Made by a program: the position numbers and the translations under genes | Part shown: in pieces, positions 7,193-13,580 of the stretch | How the letters are laid out: each line of letters opens with the position of its first letter | How positions within the stretch are numbered: position 1 is the stretch's first letter | The notes under the pieces: model-generated | The model's input: only the letters and a program-made list of their open reading frames with translations | Database searches by the model: none | What the model was told of the DNA's origin: nothing | NCBI GenBank assembly: GCA_041671305.1 | Contig: JBAZBX010000019.1 | Coordinates: 1 to 13,580 of the forward strand | Source: CAIPBY01 sp041671305 | GTDB taxonomy: Bacteria; Patescibacteriota; Patescibacteriia; 2-01-FULL-39-33 | Direction: 5' to 3' | Length of the DNA: 13,580 nucleotides

Positions 7193-8134
7193 TTAGTTAT
7201 TTAAAATGTATTTTGATTCTTGAACAATTGCATCCATGGAACTGAAAGATGGCTTATAGCCGACTGTCTTGGCATTATCATATTTTGAATAATAGACATT
7301 TTTTATCCCCGTCGAACTTGTCGATTCCATCGTTTCCGATATTTGATACTCCAAGCCATAAACGGATGAAAAATAATCCAGCATCTCTTTTTTGGTCACT
7401 GGTTTAGAGCTATTAACATCAAAGGAGCTATTAATTTTTCCAATATTGAAACATTTCAAAATCATTGAATATAAATCTTGCGGATGCAGGTAATCACGGA
7501 TGAAATCTTGACTACTGATGGTTAAAATTTTTTTATCCTTAATGGATTCCATGATATCAGTGATAAAGTATCCGTCGCTTAAATCTATAAATCTGCTAAA
7601 ATAGGAAAAAATTCTCAAATCTACAATATTTAATTTATCTAATGATCTATGTTTAGCTTCTGAATTTAATCTGGCTATTGAATAGTAATCCTCAATGGAA
7701 ACATGATTAACCTTAATATTATTGGTCGTATTTTCTCCTGCAGGCTCTGAAAATCCTCTGCCATAAACGGACCCACTGCTAAAGTCTATATAAAGAGCTT
7801 TAGTATTCCTTAATAAATACTCAATTACTAGATTATCACACTTTTCTGTGATCGTAAAATAGCTAGAATAGTCGCCATGCATTCTTTTCATCGTTCCCGT
7901 ACCAACGCAATTTATAACAACATCATAGGAAAGCTTTAAAAAATCTTCATAACCTTCATGAATAATATAATCGCCGCCAGACAACCTTCCAATGCTCTCT
8001 AAAAAATCAGCAACTTTTTGATGTGAACGAGTAAATAAATGCAGGATGACATTACCATCATTTAGAAAATTATTTATCAGGCCCTTGGCAATATGAGAAG
8101 TGGCTCCCAAAATAGCAATATTCTTTTTAATCAT
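7193..8134 (-). CDS. NAD(P)-dependent SDR epimerase/reductase
   Basis: This 313-residue extended SDR probably epimerises, reduces or dehydrates a nucleotide sugar in the cytoplasm. The Rossmann nucleotide-binding turn is NIAILGATSHIAKGL (5-19), a variant of GxxGxxG. The serine-containing strand IDFSSGSVYG (116-125) and RDYLHPQDL (213-221) are typical of sugar epimerases and dehydratases. The catalytic dyad is altered: the expected YxxxK reads YSIAR (151-155), with arginine for lysine. The gene starts 3 bases after the second radical SAM gene. In the yersiniose pathway an SDR (YerF) acts after the ThDP carboligase to reduce the new acetyl branch, so an equivalent role is plausible. I cannot tell reductase from epimerase, and the R155 change may mean altered chemistry. 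Confidence 0.82.
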   Translation of the reverse strand: MIKKNIAILGATSHIAKGLINNFLNDGNVILHLFTRSHQKVADFLESIGRLSGGDYIIHEGYEDFLKLSYDVVINCVGTGTMKRMHGDYSSYFTITEKCDNLVIEYLLRNTKALYIDFSSGSVYGRGFSEPAGENTTNNIKVNHVSIEDYYSIARLNSEAKHRSLDKLNIVDLRIFSYFSRFIDLSDGYFITDIMESIKDKKILTISSQDFIRDYLHPQDLYSMILKCFNIGKINSSFDVNSSKPVTKKEMLDYFSSVYGLEYQISETMESTSSTGIKNVYYSKYDNAKTVGYKPSFSSMDAIVQESKYILNN

Positions 8135-8137
8135 AAC

Positions 8138-9163
8138 TTATTTGTCTTTATAAATTTCCTTCAACCTACCCACGGCTTCATTTAAAACATCCTCCGGTGA
8201 CATCCTATATTTTATAATATTGCAATTAGAACATATTTTACAAACATTTTCAGCCCCATCCAGCATTCGACTTCTAAATTTACGAAACTTTTCTCCATTC
8301 CAAATATCATAAATCGACTCATTATTGCAATCGCCGATAATTTCCGGATAATCCAAAGAAAAGCAAGGCACCACCTTTCCATCGGGATTTATTTGAAAAG
8401 TAAAAAATGGCTGAGGACAAATTTTTACCTCAGAAACGGGTAATCCAAATTGGGTGACTGACAAATCCTTGCCCTCTAACACCTTATCATAATCAACCCC
8501 AGGATAAATGGGAACCGTATGCTCAATAGCCATACTGTCACAAATATCTCCAAATATTTCATAAAATTTTTGCTCCTCATCTTTTCCATCAAGTACCGTG
8601 TCCATAATTTTTATATACAAATGCGAATTTTCTTTCTTATGTTCGAAATAATACTTAATATTTTGGACAAATTTTTCAAAATCAATATTAATCTGTGAAA
8701 CCTCCTGATATTTCTTACTATTTATTCCCTGCAAAGATACTATTAATCTACTAAGTCCGGCATCTATGAGCGCTTCGGAAATTTCCGGAGTTAATAACGA
8801 TCCATTGCTGATAATCTCAACAACGCCAGCAACATCTTTTGTAATGGCATATTTAACCATCTCCGCAATATTCTTATGAAGCAATGGCTCTCCCATCCCT
8901 ACAAAACGCAAAACCTTTAACTTATTCGGAAATTTAGCGACCTCATCAATACACCTCTTATACAAGTCAAAATCCATTAAAATCTTATCAGAAATAAATC
9001 CGCGTTTTTCTGGATTAACTGAAAAGATACAATATCTGCATTTAAAATTACAAGCATACACTGGAAAAATATATAATAAAAACGGCGTATCCAAAGGGAG
9101 GGCTTCAGCAAGCTTAACTCTCTTGCCTCCAGGCACTTGACCGCTAAGATCCTTGGCTTTCAT
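8138..9163 (-). CDS. Radical SAM/SPASM enzyme
   Basis: The 341-residue protein has the radical SAM cluster motif C38-x3-C42-x2-C45 (ACNFKCRYC), the SAM-binding segment VGMGEPLL (88-95) and strand IISNGSLL (117-124). The C-terminal region is SPASM-like: ICPQPFFTFQINPDGKVVPC (248-267) gives C249-x17-C267, then GDC (C279), a YDIWNGEKFRKFR segment (285-297) and C308-x2-C311-x2-C314, enough cysteines for at least one auxiliary iron-sulfur cluster. Related enzymes mature peptides or oxidise, deaminate or epimerise sugars and aminoglycosides. No peptide substrate gene is visible, so a sugar substrate is the simpler inference. The oxygen-sensitive clusters imply anaerobic or low-oxygen expression. 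It is 14 bases downstream of another radical SAM gene with which it shares only the general plan. Confidence 0.9.
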   Translation of the reverse strand: MKAKDLSGQVPGGKRVKLAEALPLDTPFLLYIFPVYACNFKCRYCIFSVNPEKRGFISDKILMDFDLYKRCIDEVAKFPNKLKVLRFVGMGEPLLHKNIAEMVKYAITKDVAGVVEIISNGSLLTPEISEALIDAGLSRLIVSLQGINSKKYQEVSQINIDFEKFVQNIKYYFEHKKENSHLYIKIMDTVLDGKDEEQKFYEIFGDICDSMAIEHTVPIYPGVDYDKVLEGKDLSVTQFGLPVSEVKICPQPFFTFQINPDGKVVPCFSLDYPEIIGDCNNESIYDIWNGEKFRKFRSRMLDGAENVCKICSNCNIIKYRMSPEDVLNEAVGRLKEIYKDK

Positions 9164-9177
9164 TTTGTTTATTTTAT

Positions 9178-10263
9178 TTATTTCTCATATTCATTAAACG
9201 GCGTTATGGTCTTATCCTCTTCTGTAAAAACTTCACTACAAGGAACCGGCAATGGCTTATTATATATTCTTCCAACGACATATTTATCTATAAACTCTCG
9301 GTCTTGGGCGATTAAACAAGTATTCACGTGTTCGCCAAAATATTTGATATCCAAACCTCTTTGAATAATATCTTTCAGTGGCTCATTTAAAATATTACCT
9401 ATGGAAGTGTGAATATATGGGCAAGGCAAAACGTCGCCATATTGGGTCACAGATATCATTCCTTTAACTGCAATACAGCCCATGTCCAATCCGTAAGCTG
9501 GAGTTAAATGCGTGCACAAATTATGCTTCTTTTCTAATTCTCTCATATAGTTAATATCATCCATATCCACCAAACAATCAAAATTACCCTCCCACGCTCC
9601 TACTGGCTTAGCATAAGTGACGAAAACTGTTATTCCCTTATCATTAAAAAATTTTACAAACTCCATAAATTCATCCGAATGGAGCCTTTGTTTCGTAACC
9701 ACGGTTTGTATAAAAATACCAAGGCCGGCGTTTAAAGAAGCATCCAATGCTCGCATTGCCCTTCCATGCGATCCTGGTGCTTTTCTGAAAGCATCATGCT
9801 CTTCCGGATCAAGACTATCTATACTTAATTGAATTCTGTCCACTCCAATACTCTTCAAGTGCTTAGCCTTTTCTTCATCCAAAAACCAACCATTAGTATC
9901 ACAATTAATATAAAATTTTTGAGGGTCAATGGTGGCTACCAAATCATCAAAGTCCTTAAAAATCAATGGTTCTCCACCGGTTATTACAAAACGCGCCAAA
10001 CCCATTTCATCGGCCTGCTTAGCCAAATTTCTAACATCATCCATATTTAATTGCCTGGCATCATTCCTGCCCTGGAACCTTTTTACTGAACAATGTTCAC
10101 AACGAAAATTACAATCATAATTATATTGGAATTGAATAATGGCAATGCTTTCGCCTTTTTTAATTTTGTCTTCAAATTTTATAATTTTTTCATAAACATA
10201 TGGCTTTTCCTGCTTGAGACGATTTCTCTTGTCAACTTCTGATTGTGTTTGTTGGCTTGACAT
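9178..10263 (-). CDS. Radical SAM enzyme with a SPASM-like C-terminal cluster region
   Basis: At 361 residues this protein carries the radical SAM motif C51-x3-C55-x2-C58 (DCNFRCEHC), the SAM-binding FVITGGEPLIF (92-102), INCDTNGWFL (119-128) and RIQLSIDS (143-150), the usual strands of the MoaA/PqqE-type barrel. In the C-terminal third, MGCIAVKG (261-268) and QYGDVLPCPYIHTSIGN (274-290) give C263-x17-C281, followed by C316 and C342, a SPASM or twitch-like auxiliary cluster. The gene lies directly after rfbG (27 bases), so its substrate may be a CDP-4-keto-6-deoxy sugar or a linked intermediate. DesII-type enzymes are a precedent for radical SAM chemistry on nucleotide 6-deoxysugars. The reaction cannot be predicted from sequence. 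Peptide maturation is less likely because no precursor gene is seen. Confidence 0.9.
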   Translation of the reverse strand: MSSQQTQSEVDKRNRLKQEKPYVYEKIIKFEDKIKKGESIAIIQFQYNYDCNFRCEHCSVKRFQGRNDARQLNMDDVRNLAKQADEMGLARFVITGGEPLIFKDFDDLVATIDPQKFYINCDTNGWFLDEEKAKHLKSIGVDRIQLSIDSLDPEEHDAFRKAPGSHGRAMRALDASLNAGLGIFIQTVVTKQRLHSDEFMEFVKFFNDKGITVFVTYAKPVGAWEGNFDCLVDMDDINYMRELEKKHNLCTHLTPAYGLDMGCIAVKGMISVTQYGDVLPCPYIHTSIGNILNEPLKDIIQRGLDIKYFGEHVNTCLIAQDREFIDKYVVGRIYNKPLPVPCSEVFTEEDKTITPFNEYEK

Positions 10264-10290
10264 AAATAATAATTAATTTATTAAAAACAT

Positions 10291-11361
10291 TTAATTTTCA
10301 AAATATAATTCAATTTGCTTATTGGTAAAATCAGTTATTCCTCCAGAATTTTCATAATAACTTTTATACCAATCAAAGGTCATTTTAATGCTTTGATTAA
10401 AATTAATCTTGGGACGCCATTTGAGCAATAAATCGGCCTTACTAACATCTAAAGTCAAAAAATTATCTTCATGCTTGGTCGTATCAGCTTCTATCCTATA
10501 GTTACCGCAACCCAAAATATCGACGGCGTTTTTTACCAGTTCTTCAACCGAAACGAAGCTTTCCTGATGAGGCCCGAAATTCCAAGCACCAACAAGGGTA
10601 ACATTTCTCTCATAAAGTCTTTGGGCTAATTTCAAATAGCCCGACAGCGGTTCGAAAACATGTTGCCATGGCCTAATAGACTGGGGATTTCTCAGCACAA
10701 CATCCTCTTTCTTATCATATATAGCCCTAATAATATCTGGCACTAAACGATAACGCGACCAATCTCCGCCACCGATAACATTACCGGCACGGGCAATAGC
10801 AACCAATGTATTGTGTTTCTGTCCAAAATCATTAACATTAAAAAATGATTGAATATAAGAATTGGCAATAATATCCGCGGCCGCTTTGCTGGCACTATAA
10901 GGATCATAACCACCCAAAGCATCGGTTTCTCGATATGGATAAATCCATTCATTATTCTTATACACTTTATCTGTAGTGATAATTACTGCCGATTTAACGC
11001 AACCAACATCCCTTACAGCTTGCAAAACATTAGCCGTGCCCAAAGTATTAACTGAAAAAGTTTTAAGCGGGTCATCGTAGCTATCCCTGACAATCGCTTG
11101 AGCGGCTAAGTGAAACACTGCCTCTGGTTGTTCACCCTTAACTATTTCCTGCAGAGCATCAAAATTTCTGACATCACAATAATAGGTCTTCATTTTTTTA
11201 TCCAAGCCAAGAGCATTAAATAAAGACGGGTTTGTGTTCGGTAGCAAGGATACCCCAATCACTTCTGCGCCAAATTCTAAAAGGATCTGAGACAACCAAG
11301 ACCCCTTAAAGCCGGTATTGCCGGTAATTAATATTTTTTTACCCTTAAAAAATTCCTTCAT
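10291..11361 (-). CDS. rfbG: CDP-glucose 4,6-dehydratase
   Basis: RfbG (DdhB) converts CDP-glucose to CDP-4-keto-6-deoxyglucose with tightly bound NAD, the second step towards CDP-dideoxyhexoses. The 356 residues match the usual length of about 357-360. The NAD-binding turn is ITGNTGFKGSWL (12-23), with the FKGSWL wording characteristic of this family. The active-site residues T130, D131 and K132 (ITTDKVYKN, 128-136) and Y155-x3-K159 (GGYDPYSASKAAAD, 150-163) are intact. RPWQHVFEPLSGYL, near residue 230, is also a family signature. The gene starts 12 bases after rfbF, so the two are surely cotranscribed. In Yersinia and Salmonella rfbH follows directly; here seven other genes intervene. Confidence 0.96.
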   Translation of the reverse strand: MKEFFKGKKILITGNTGFKGSWLSQILLEFGAEVIGVSLLPNTNPSLFNALGLDKKMKTYYCDVRNFDALQEIVKGEQPEAVFHLAAQAIVRDSYDDPLKTFSVNTLGTANVLQAVRDVGCVKSAVIITTDKVYKNNEWIYPYRETDALGGYDPYSASKAAADIIANSYIQSFFNVNDFGQKHNTLVAIARAGNVIGGGDWSRYRLVPDIIRAIYDKKEDVVLRNPQSIRPWQHVFEPLSGYLKLAQRLYERNVTLVGAWNFGPHQESFVSVEELVKNAVDILGCGNYRIEADTTKHEDNFLTLDVSKADLLLKWRPKINFNQSIKMTFDWYKSYYENSGGITDFTNKQIELYFEN

Positions 11362-11373
11362 AAATTTATATAA

Positions 11374-12165
11374 TTACTTCCAAACTTTCCAAAATGGATC
11401 TTTTCTCCAAAATTCATTCATTTCTTCAACTTCCTTATAATTATCCATACATTTCCAATTGCCATCATGCACAAAAACAGACAACTCACCTTTTTCCGAC
11501 AAAGGAGAAAAAACTTTTTCAATCATGGTGTCTTTTTCTATTTGATCAAAAACTTCTTTTTTAAAAACCATAAACCCGCCATTAATATAATCCTTAGAAT
11601 GCTCTTCCATCTCTATATCACTAATCTTGTGCTGATAAAATTTATTTATTTTATTGGTGGCCGGATCAATATTTAATAAACCAAAACGAGTTGCTGTTTT
11701 TACGCCTGTTATTGTACCAACGGTATTTTGCTTTTTGTGGAATTCTATAAGCTCATTAATATTAATATCGGCAACGCCATCGCCATAAGTAATCATAAAT
11801 TCTTCATCATCACCAATGTAATCCTTTAGGCGCCTTACCCTTTCTCCTGTCAAACTTTCAAGTCCGGTTTCAACAAAAGTTATTTTAAAATCATCGCAAT
11901 CATTATTATGAAAAATTATTTCGTTCCCTTTGGTATTTAAAGTAAAATTATTAGCAAAAGTACGCCAATGCAAAAAATATTCCTTGATCATATCACCACG
12001 ATAGCCCAAAGCCAAAATGAATTCATTGTAGCCGAAATGAGCATAAATCTTCATGATATGCCAAATTATAGGCTGACCGCCAACCAAAACCAACGGTTTA
12101 GGCTTAAATTCTGTTTCTTCTTTCATTCTCGTACCCTGACCGCCGCAAAGAATTATTGTTTTCAT
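11374..12165 (-). CDS. rfbF: Glucose-1-phosphate cytidylyltransferase
   Basis: RfbF (DdhA) joins CTP and glucose-1-phosphate to give CDP-glucose, the entry step of the CDP-6-deoxyhexose pathway. The 263 residues fit the family (about 257-260). The nucleotide-binding loop LCGGQGTRMKEET (6-18) with the following KPKPLVLVGGQPIIWHIM (21-38) is diagnostic of cytidylyltransferases of this group. The metal-binding aspartate lies in TYGDGVADININEL (126-139), and INGGFMVF (194-201) and DGNWKCMDNYKEVEEMNE (234-251) are conserved. Its ATG overlaps the stop of the family 2 glycosyltransferase (ATGA), suggesting coupled translation. No nearby reading suggests a different nucleotide or sugar. Confidence 0.96.
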   Translation of the reverse strand: MKTIILCGGQGTRMKEETEFKPKPLVLVGGQPIIWHIMKIYAHFGYNEFILALGYRGDMIKEYFLHWRTFANNFTLNTKGNEIIFHNNDCDDFKITFVETGLESLTGERVRRLKDYIGDDEEFMITYGDGVADININELIEFHKKQNTVGTITGVKTATRFGLLNIDPATNKINKFYQHKISDIEMEEHSKDYINGGFMVFKKEVFDQIEKDTMIEKVFSPLSEKGELSVFVHDGNWKCMDNYKEVEEMNEFWRKDPFWKVWK

Positions 12166-13166
12166 ACATTATTACTGAAATATTTTTTAAAATAAAATAA
12201 ACCATAACTTAAAGTAAAAACAAAGCACACTAAGGGGTGCAAAAACCAAGCGATATCTCTCACAAAAAAATAACCCTTTATCGCCCGTAAAAGCGGTAAA
12301 ATAAAAGTAAGATTAGCAAATACCATTAAAATAAGACGAACCGTATCCTTTTTTTGAAACACACCATATTCTCTTTTTATTTTATCGGCAGAATATACTT
12401 TGGCCCATAACAATCTTCTTTTTAAAAAAGCGATGATACTGATATTAATATAATGAACAACATGCTTATTTTTTACAAAAGCAAAGGAGCTATACCCCTT
12501 CTTTATTAAACTAACACACATATCAATATGTGCTCCATTTTCTTTATAATCCATCTCATCTATTAATTCTCTTCTTATTAAAAATCCGTTAGCGCCAATA
12601 GTGGGAATTTTGGAAACATCCGATTCAAATTTAACTTTAAAATATTCCCCGCAATCTAGGGCTACGCCGAAAGAGTGCCAGGATCCATTTTTATCGTATG
12701 GCCCTCGATCGGCCTTTCCTAAACCCACAGCTATCGGGTCACACCCGCCAATAAGAGCAAAATAACGAGATAAAGCCGGATCTGTTTTTCTATATCCATA
12801 TCTCAAGGTTTCGCAAGCCACTACTTCTTGGTCGTCAAATGTCTTTACCATCTCAGATAAAGCATCTTTTTCCTGAAAACGATTATCAGCGGAAAAGAAA
12901 ATAACCAAATCGGCTCGTGATGCCTGAAACCCTATTGCCGTTCTAATATCGGGCTGATTTTTCAATTCCGGATGAGAAATTATTGTTGCTCCATATTTTT
13001 GAGCAATTCTTAAAGTTCCATCACTAGATCCGCCGTCCATAAGGAAAATATTGATTAAGCTTTGATCATAATTTTGATTCCTTATGGACATTAAACAATC
13101 TTCCAAAATTGATTCATCATTATATGAAAGCATTAGGACGCCTATAGAATAATCTTGTTTAAACAT
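12162..13166 (-). CDS. Family 2 glycosyltransferase with C-terminal membrane segments
   Basis: This 334-residue GT-A fold enzyme starts with SIGVLMLSYNDESILEDCL (7-25), followed by FLMDGGSSDGT (41-51), the donor-binding loop of GT2. The metal-binding position reads FFSADNRF (90-97), with only D94 of the usual DxD. IGANGFLIRRE (190-200) and VVHY (236-239) mark the acceptor side. Two hydrophobic stretches near residues 275-295 and 303-325 should anchor it in the cytoplasmic membrane, as in enzymes acting on lipid-linked glycans. The ATG at 13166 precedes the domain by a few residues, and the stop overlaps rfbF by 4 bases. The upstream gap of 45 bases is the largest in the window. Donor and acceptor are unknown. 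Confidence 0.87.
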   Translation of the reverse strand: MFKQDYSIGVLMLSYNDESILEDCLMSIRNQNYDQSLINIFLMDGGSSDGTLRIAQKYGATIISHPELKNQPDIRTAIGFQASRADLVIFFSADNRFQEKDALSEMVKTFDDQEVVACETLRYGYRKTDPALSRYFALIGGCDPIAVGLGKADRGPYDKNGSWHSFGVALDCGEYFKVKFESDVSKIPTIGANGFLIRRELIDEMDYKENGAHIDMCVSLIKKGYSSFAFVKNKHVVHYINISIIAFLKRRLLWAKVYSADKIKREYGVFQKKDTVRLILMVFANLTFILPLLRAIKGYFFVRDIAWFLHPLVCFVFTLSYGLFYFKKYFSNNV

Positions 13167-13211
13167 TGCAAATTTATATTATGTCAATTAAAAAAATATT
13201 TCTTGTAATAC
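13167..13211 (-). other. Largest intergenic gap (45 bases), AT-rich
   Basis: The gap between the partial radical SAM gene and the family 2 glycosyltransferase contains TTGACA immediately followed by TAATATAAAT, just before the start codon. The two hexamers touch instead of being about 17 bases apart, so this is not a standard promoter. I see no hairpin with a T-run that would be a terminator. It could still hold a weak internal promoter based on the -10-like element alone. Confidence 0.3.
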
Positions 13212-13580
13212 TCACTTTTTAAAATCCGTTAAATGCCCCAGCAACTTCCCGCCGGCTTTGAACAAAAATCTTAAATCCTCAAAGCTTCTGACTGCTAAAA
13301 CTTTGTTCAAAATAAACTTCGGCGTCATAAATGATTTATACAATCCTTGGGTCATTTCTTTGACATCAGCTGTGGTCAAAGCGCATTTCATCACTTGCTC
13401 CCTTTGATCAAATCTATCATAATCAGTAAAATTTAACAAATTATTTTCCTGGCAGTATTTATATAGTGGCGTACCCGGATAGGGAATCAAAACCGTAGCC
13501 TGCAAAGTATCCACATATCCCTTTTTGAATAAAGTTTTGGCTAAATCAACCGTTTTTTGTGCCTCTTCCTTGGTCTCCCA
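13212..13580 (-). CDS. 3' end of a radical SAM protein, B12-binding type (partial)
   Basis: The frame is open from the right edge (WETKEEAQKTVDLAKTLF) to TGA at 13214, showing the last 122 residues of a longer protein. A GTG at 13514 is internal and not the start. LIPYPGTPLYKYCQENNLL followed by a DYDRFDQ segment is typical of the C-terminal part of the radical SAM barrel in B12-binding radical SAM proteins (BchE or Mg-protoporphyrin ester cyclase-like). The N-terminal cobalamin-binding domain and CxxxCxxC motif would lie outside the window. Such genes are common in surface-glycan clusters of anaerobes, mostly with unknown substrates. It makes a third radical SAM gene in the same transcription direction. 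Confidence 0.75.
   Translation of the reverse strand, partial: WETKEEAQKTVDLAKTLFKKGYVDTLQATVLIPYPGTPLYKYCQENNLLNFTDYDRFDQREQVMKCALTTADVKEMTQGLYKSFMTPKFILNKVLAVRSFEDLRFLFKAGGKLLGHLTDFKK

Larger units (their letters stand above)
1..13580 (-). other. Single long surface-glycan biosynthesis operon (both ends outside)
   Basis: All thirteen genes lie on the minus strand. The spacings in transcription order are 45, -4, 12, 27, 14, 3, 8, 12, 14, 4, -14, -17 and -4 bases (negative means overlap). No divergent or convergent gene and no strong promoter or terminator is visible, so one polycistronic transcript is the natural reading. The content (two glycosyltransferases, nucleotide-sugar enzymes, no housekeeping genes) marks a glycan locus. 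No flippase, polymerase or ligase gene falls inside this window. Confidence 0.8.

Noticed and set aside
8138..10263. Radical SAM/SPASM pair as RiPP maturases
   Set aside because: The gaps around them are 27, 14 and 3 bases, leaving no room for a precursor peptide gene. No protease or transporter is present, and the neighbours are sugar enzymes.
13172..13187. TTGACA followed by TAATATAAAT as a sigma-70 promoter before the family 2 glycosyltransferase
   Set aside because: The hexamers are adjacent with no 16-18 base spacer, so they cannot act together. AT-rich gaps produce such matches by chance.
13512..13514. GTG as the start of a 100-residue protein at the right edge
   Set aside because: The frame stays open to the window edge, and the upstream residues continue a radical SAM C-terminal region, so this is an internal codon of a truncated gene.
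1..13580. Recoded TGA (Gracilibacteria/Absconditabacteria-like code)
   Set aside because: TGA ends the family 2 and family 4-like glycosyltransferases and the right-edge radical SAM gene exactly where the families end, and no in-frame TGA interrupts any gene.
1..13580. CRISPR array, tRNA/rRNA, insertion sequence or phage signature
   Set aside because: No direct-repeat array, cloverleaf, transposase or integrase motif or terminal inverted repeat was seen. Nearly all bases are coding.

Overview
The window is AT-rich (roughly one third G+C by eye). Every convincing gene lies on the minus strand, so transcription runs from the right edge to the left edge. It reads as the interior of a long surface-glycan (O-antigen or capsule-like) biosynthesis operon. 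Thirteen genes, two of them cut by the window edges, are packed with gaps of 45 bases or less, and four junctions overlap. TGA ends at least three genes, so the code is standard. Most starts lack a clear Shine-Dalgarno sequence and sit behind A/T-rich leaders. The host is probably an anaerobic or microaerophilic bacterium with low G+C, possibly an uncultivated lineage such as a candidate phylum. The sequence does not fix the taxonomy.

Layout in transcription order: (1) the 3' end of a radical SAM protein of the B12-binding type (13580-13212); (2) a family 2 glycosyltransferase with C-terminal membrane segments (13166-12162); (3) rfbF, glucose-1-phosphate cytidylyltransferase (12165-11374); (4) rfbG, CDP-glucose 4,6-dehydratase (11361-10291); (5, 6) two different radical SAM/SPASM-type enzymes (10263-9178 and 9163-8138); (7) an NAD(P)-dependent SDR epimerase/reductase (8134-7193); (8) a NeuB-like PEP-dependent sugar-acid synthase fused to a SAF domain and a C-terminal cupin (7184-5652); (9) a Cof-type HAD phosphatase (5639-4719); (10) a thiamine-diphosphate carboligase of the acetolactate synthase/YerE type (4704-3034); (11) a Nudix hydrolase with a GDP-mannose-hydrolase-like altered Nudix box (3029-2550); (12) rfbH, the PMP/[2Fe-2S] CDP-4-dehydro-6-deoxyglucose 3-dehydratase (2563-1241); (13) a family 4-like glycosyltransferase (1257-106); and the first 36 codons of a further gene that overlaps it (109 to the left edge).

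RfbF, RfbG and RfbH would convert glucose-1-phosphate to the CDP-4-keto-3,6-dideoxyhexose precursor. A ThDP carboligase plus an SDR reductase is what Yersinia uses (YerE, YerF) to add a two-carbon branch at C4 and reduce it, giving yersiniose. The same operon also carries a NeuB-cupin fusion with a HAD phosphatase, which points to a 2-keto-3-deoxy sugar acid. The two radical SAM enzymes are an unusual addition to such a cluster. The likeliest reading is that the operon makes one or two rare sugars: a branched 3,6-dideoxyhexose and/or an uncharacterised nonulosonate-like sugar, in part by radical chemistry. Two expected partners are absent from the window: the DdhD/E3 reductase for RfbH and a CMP-sugar-acid synthetase (NeuA type).

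I see no tRNA, rRNA, CRISPR, insertion sequence, riboswitch or convincing terminator, and no gene-free stretch longer than 45 bases.
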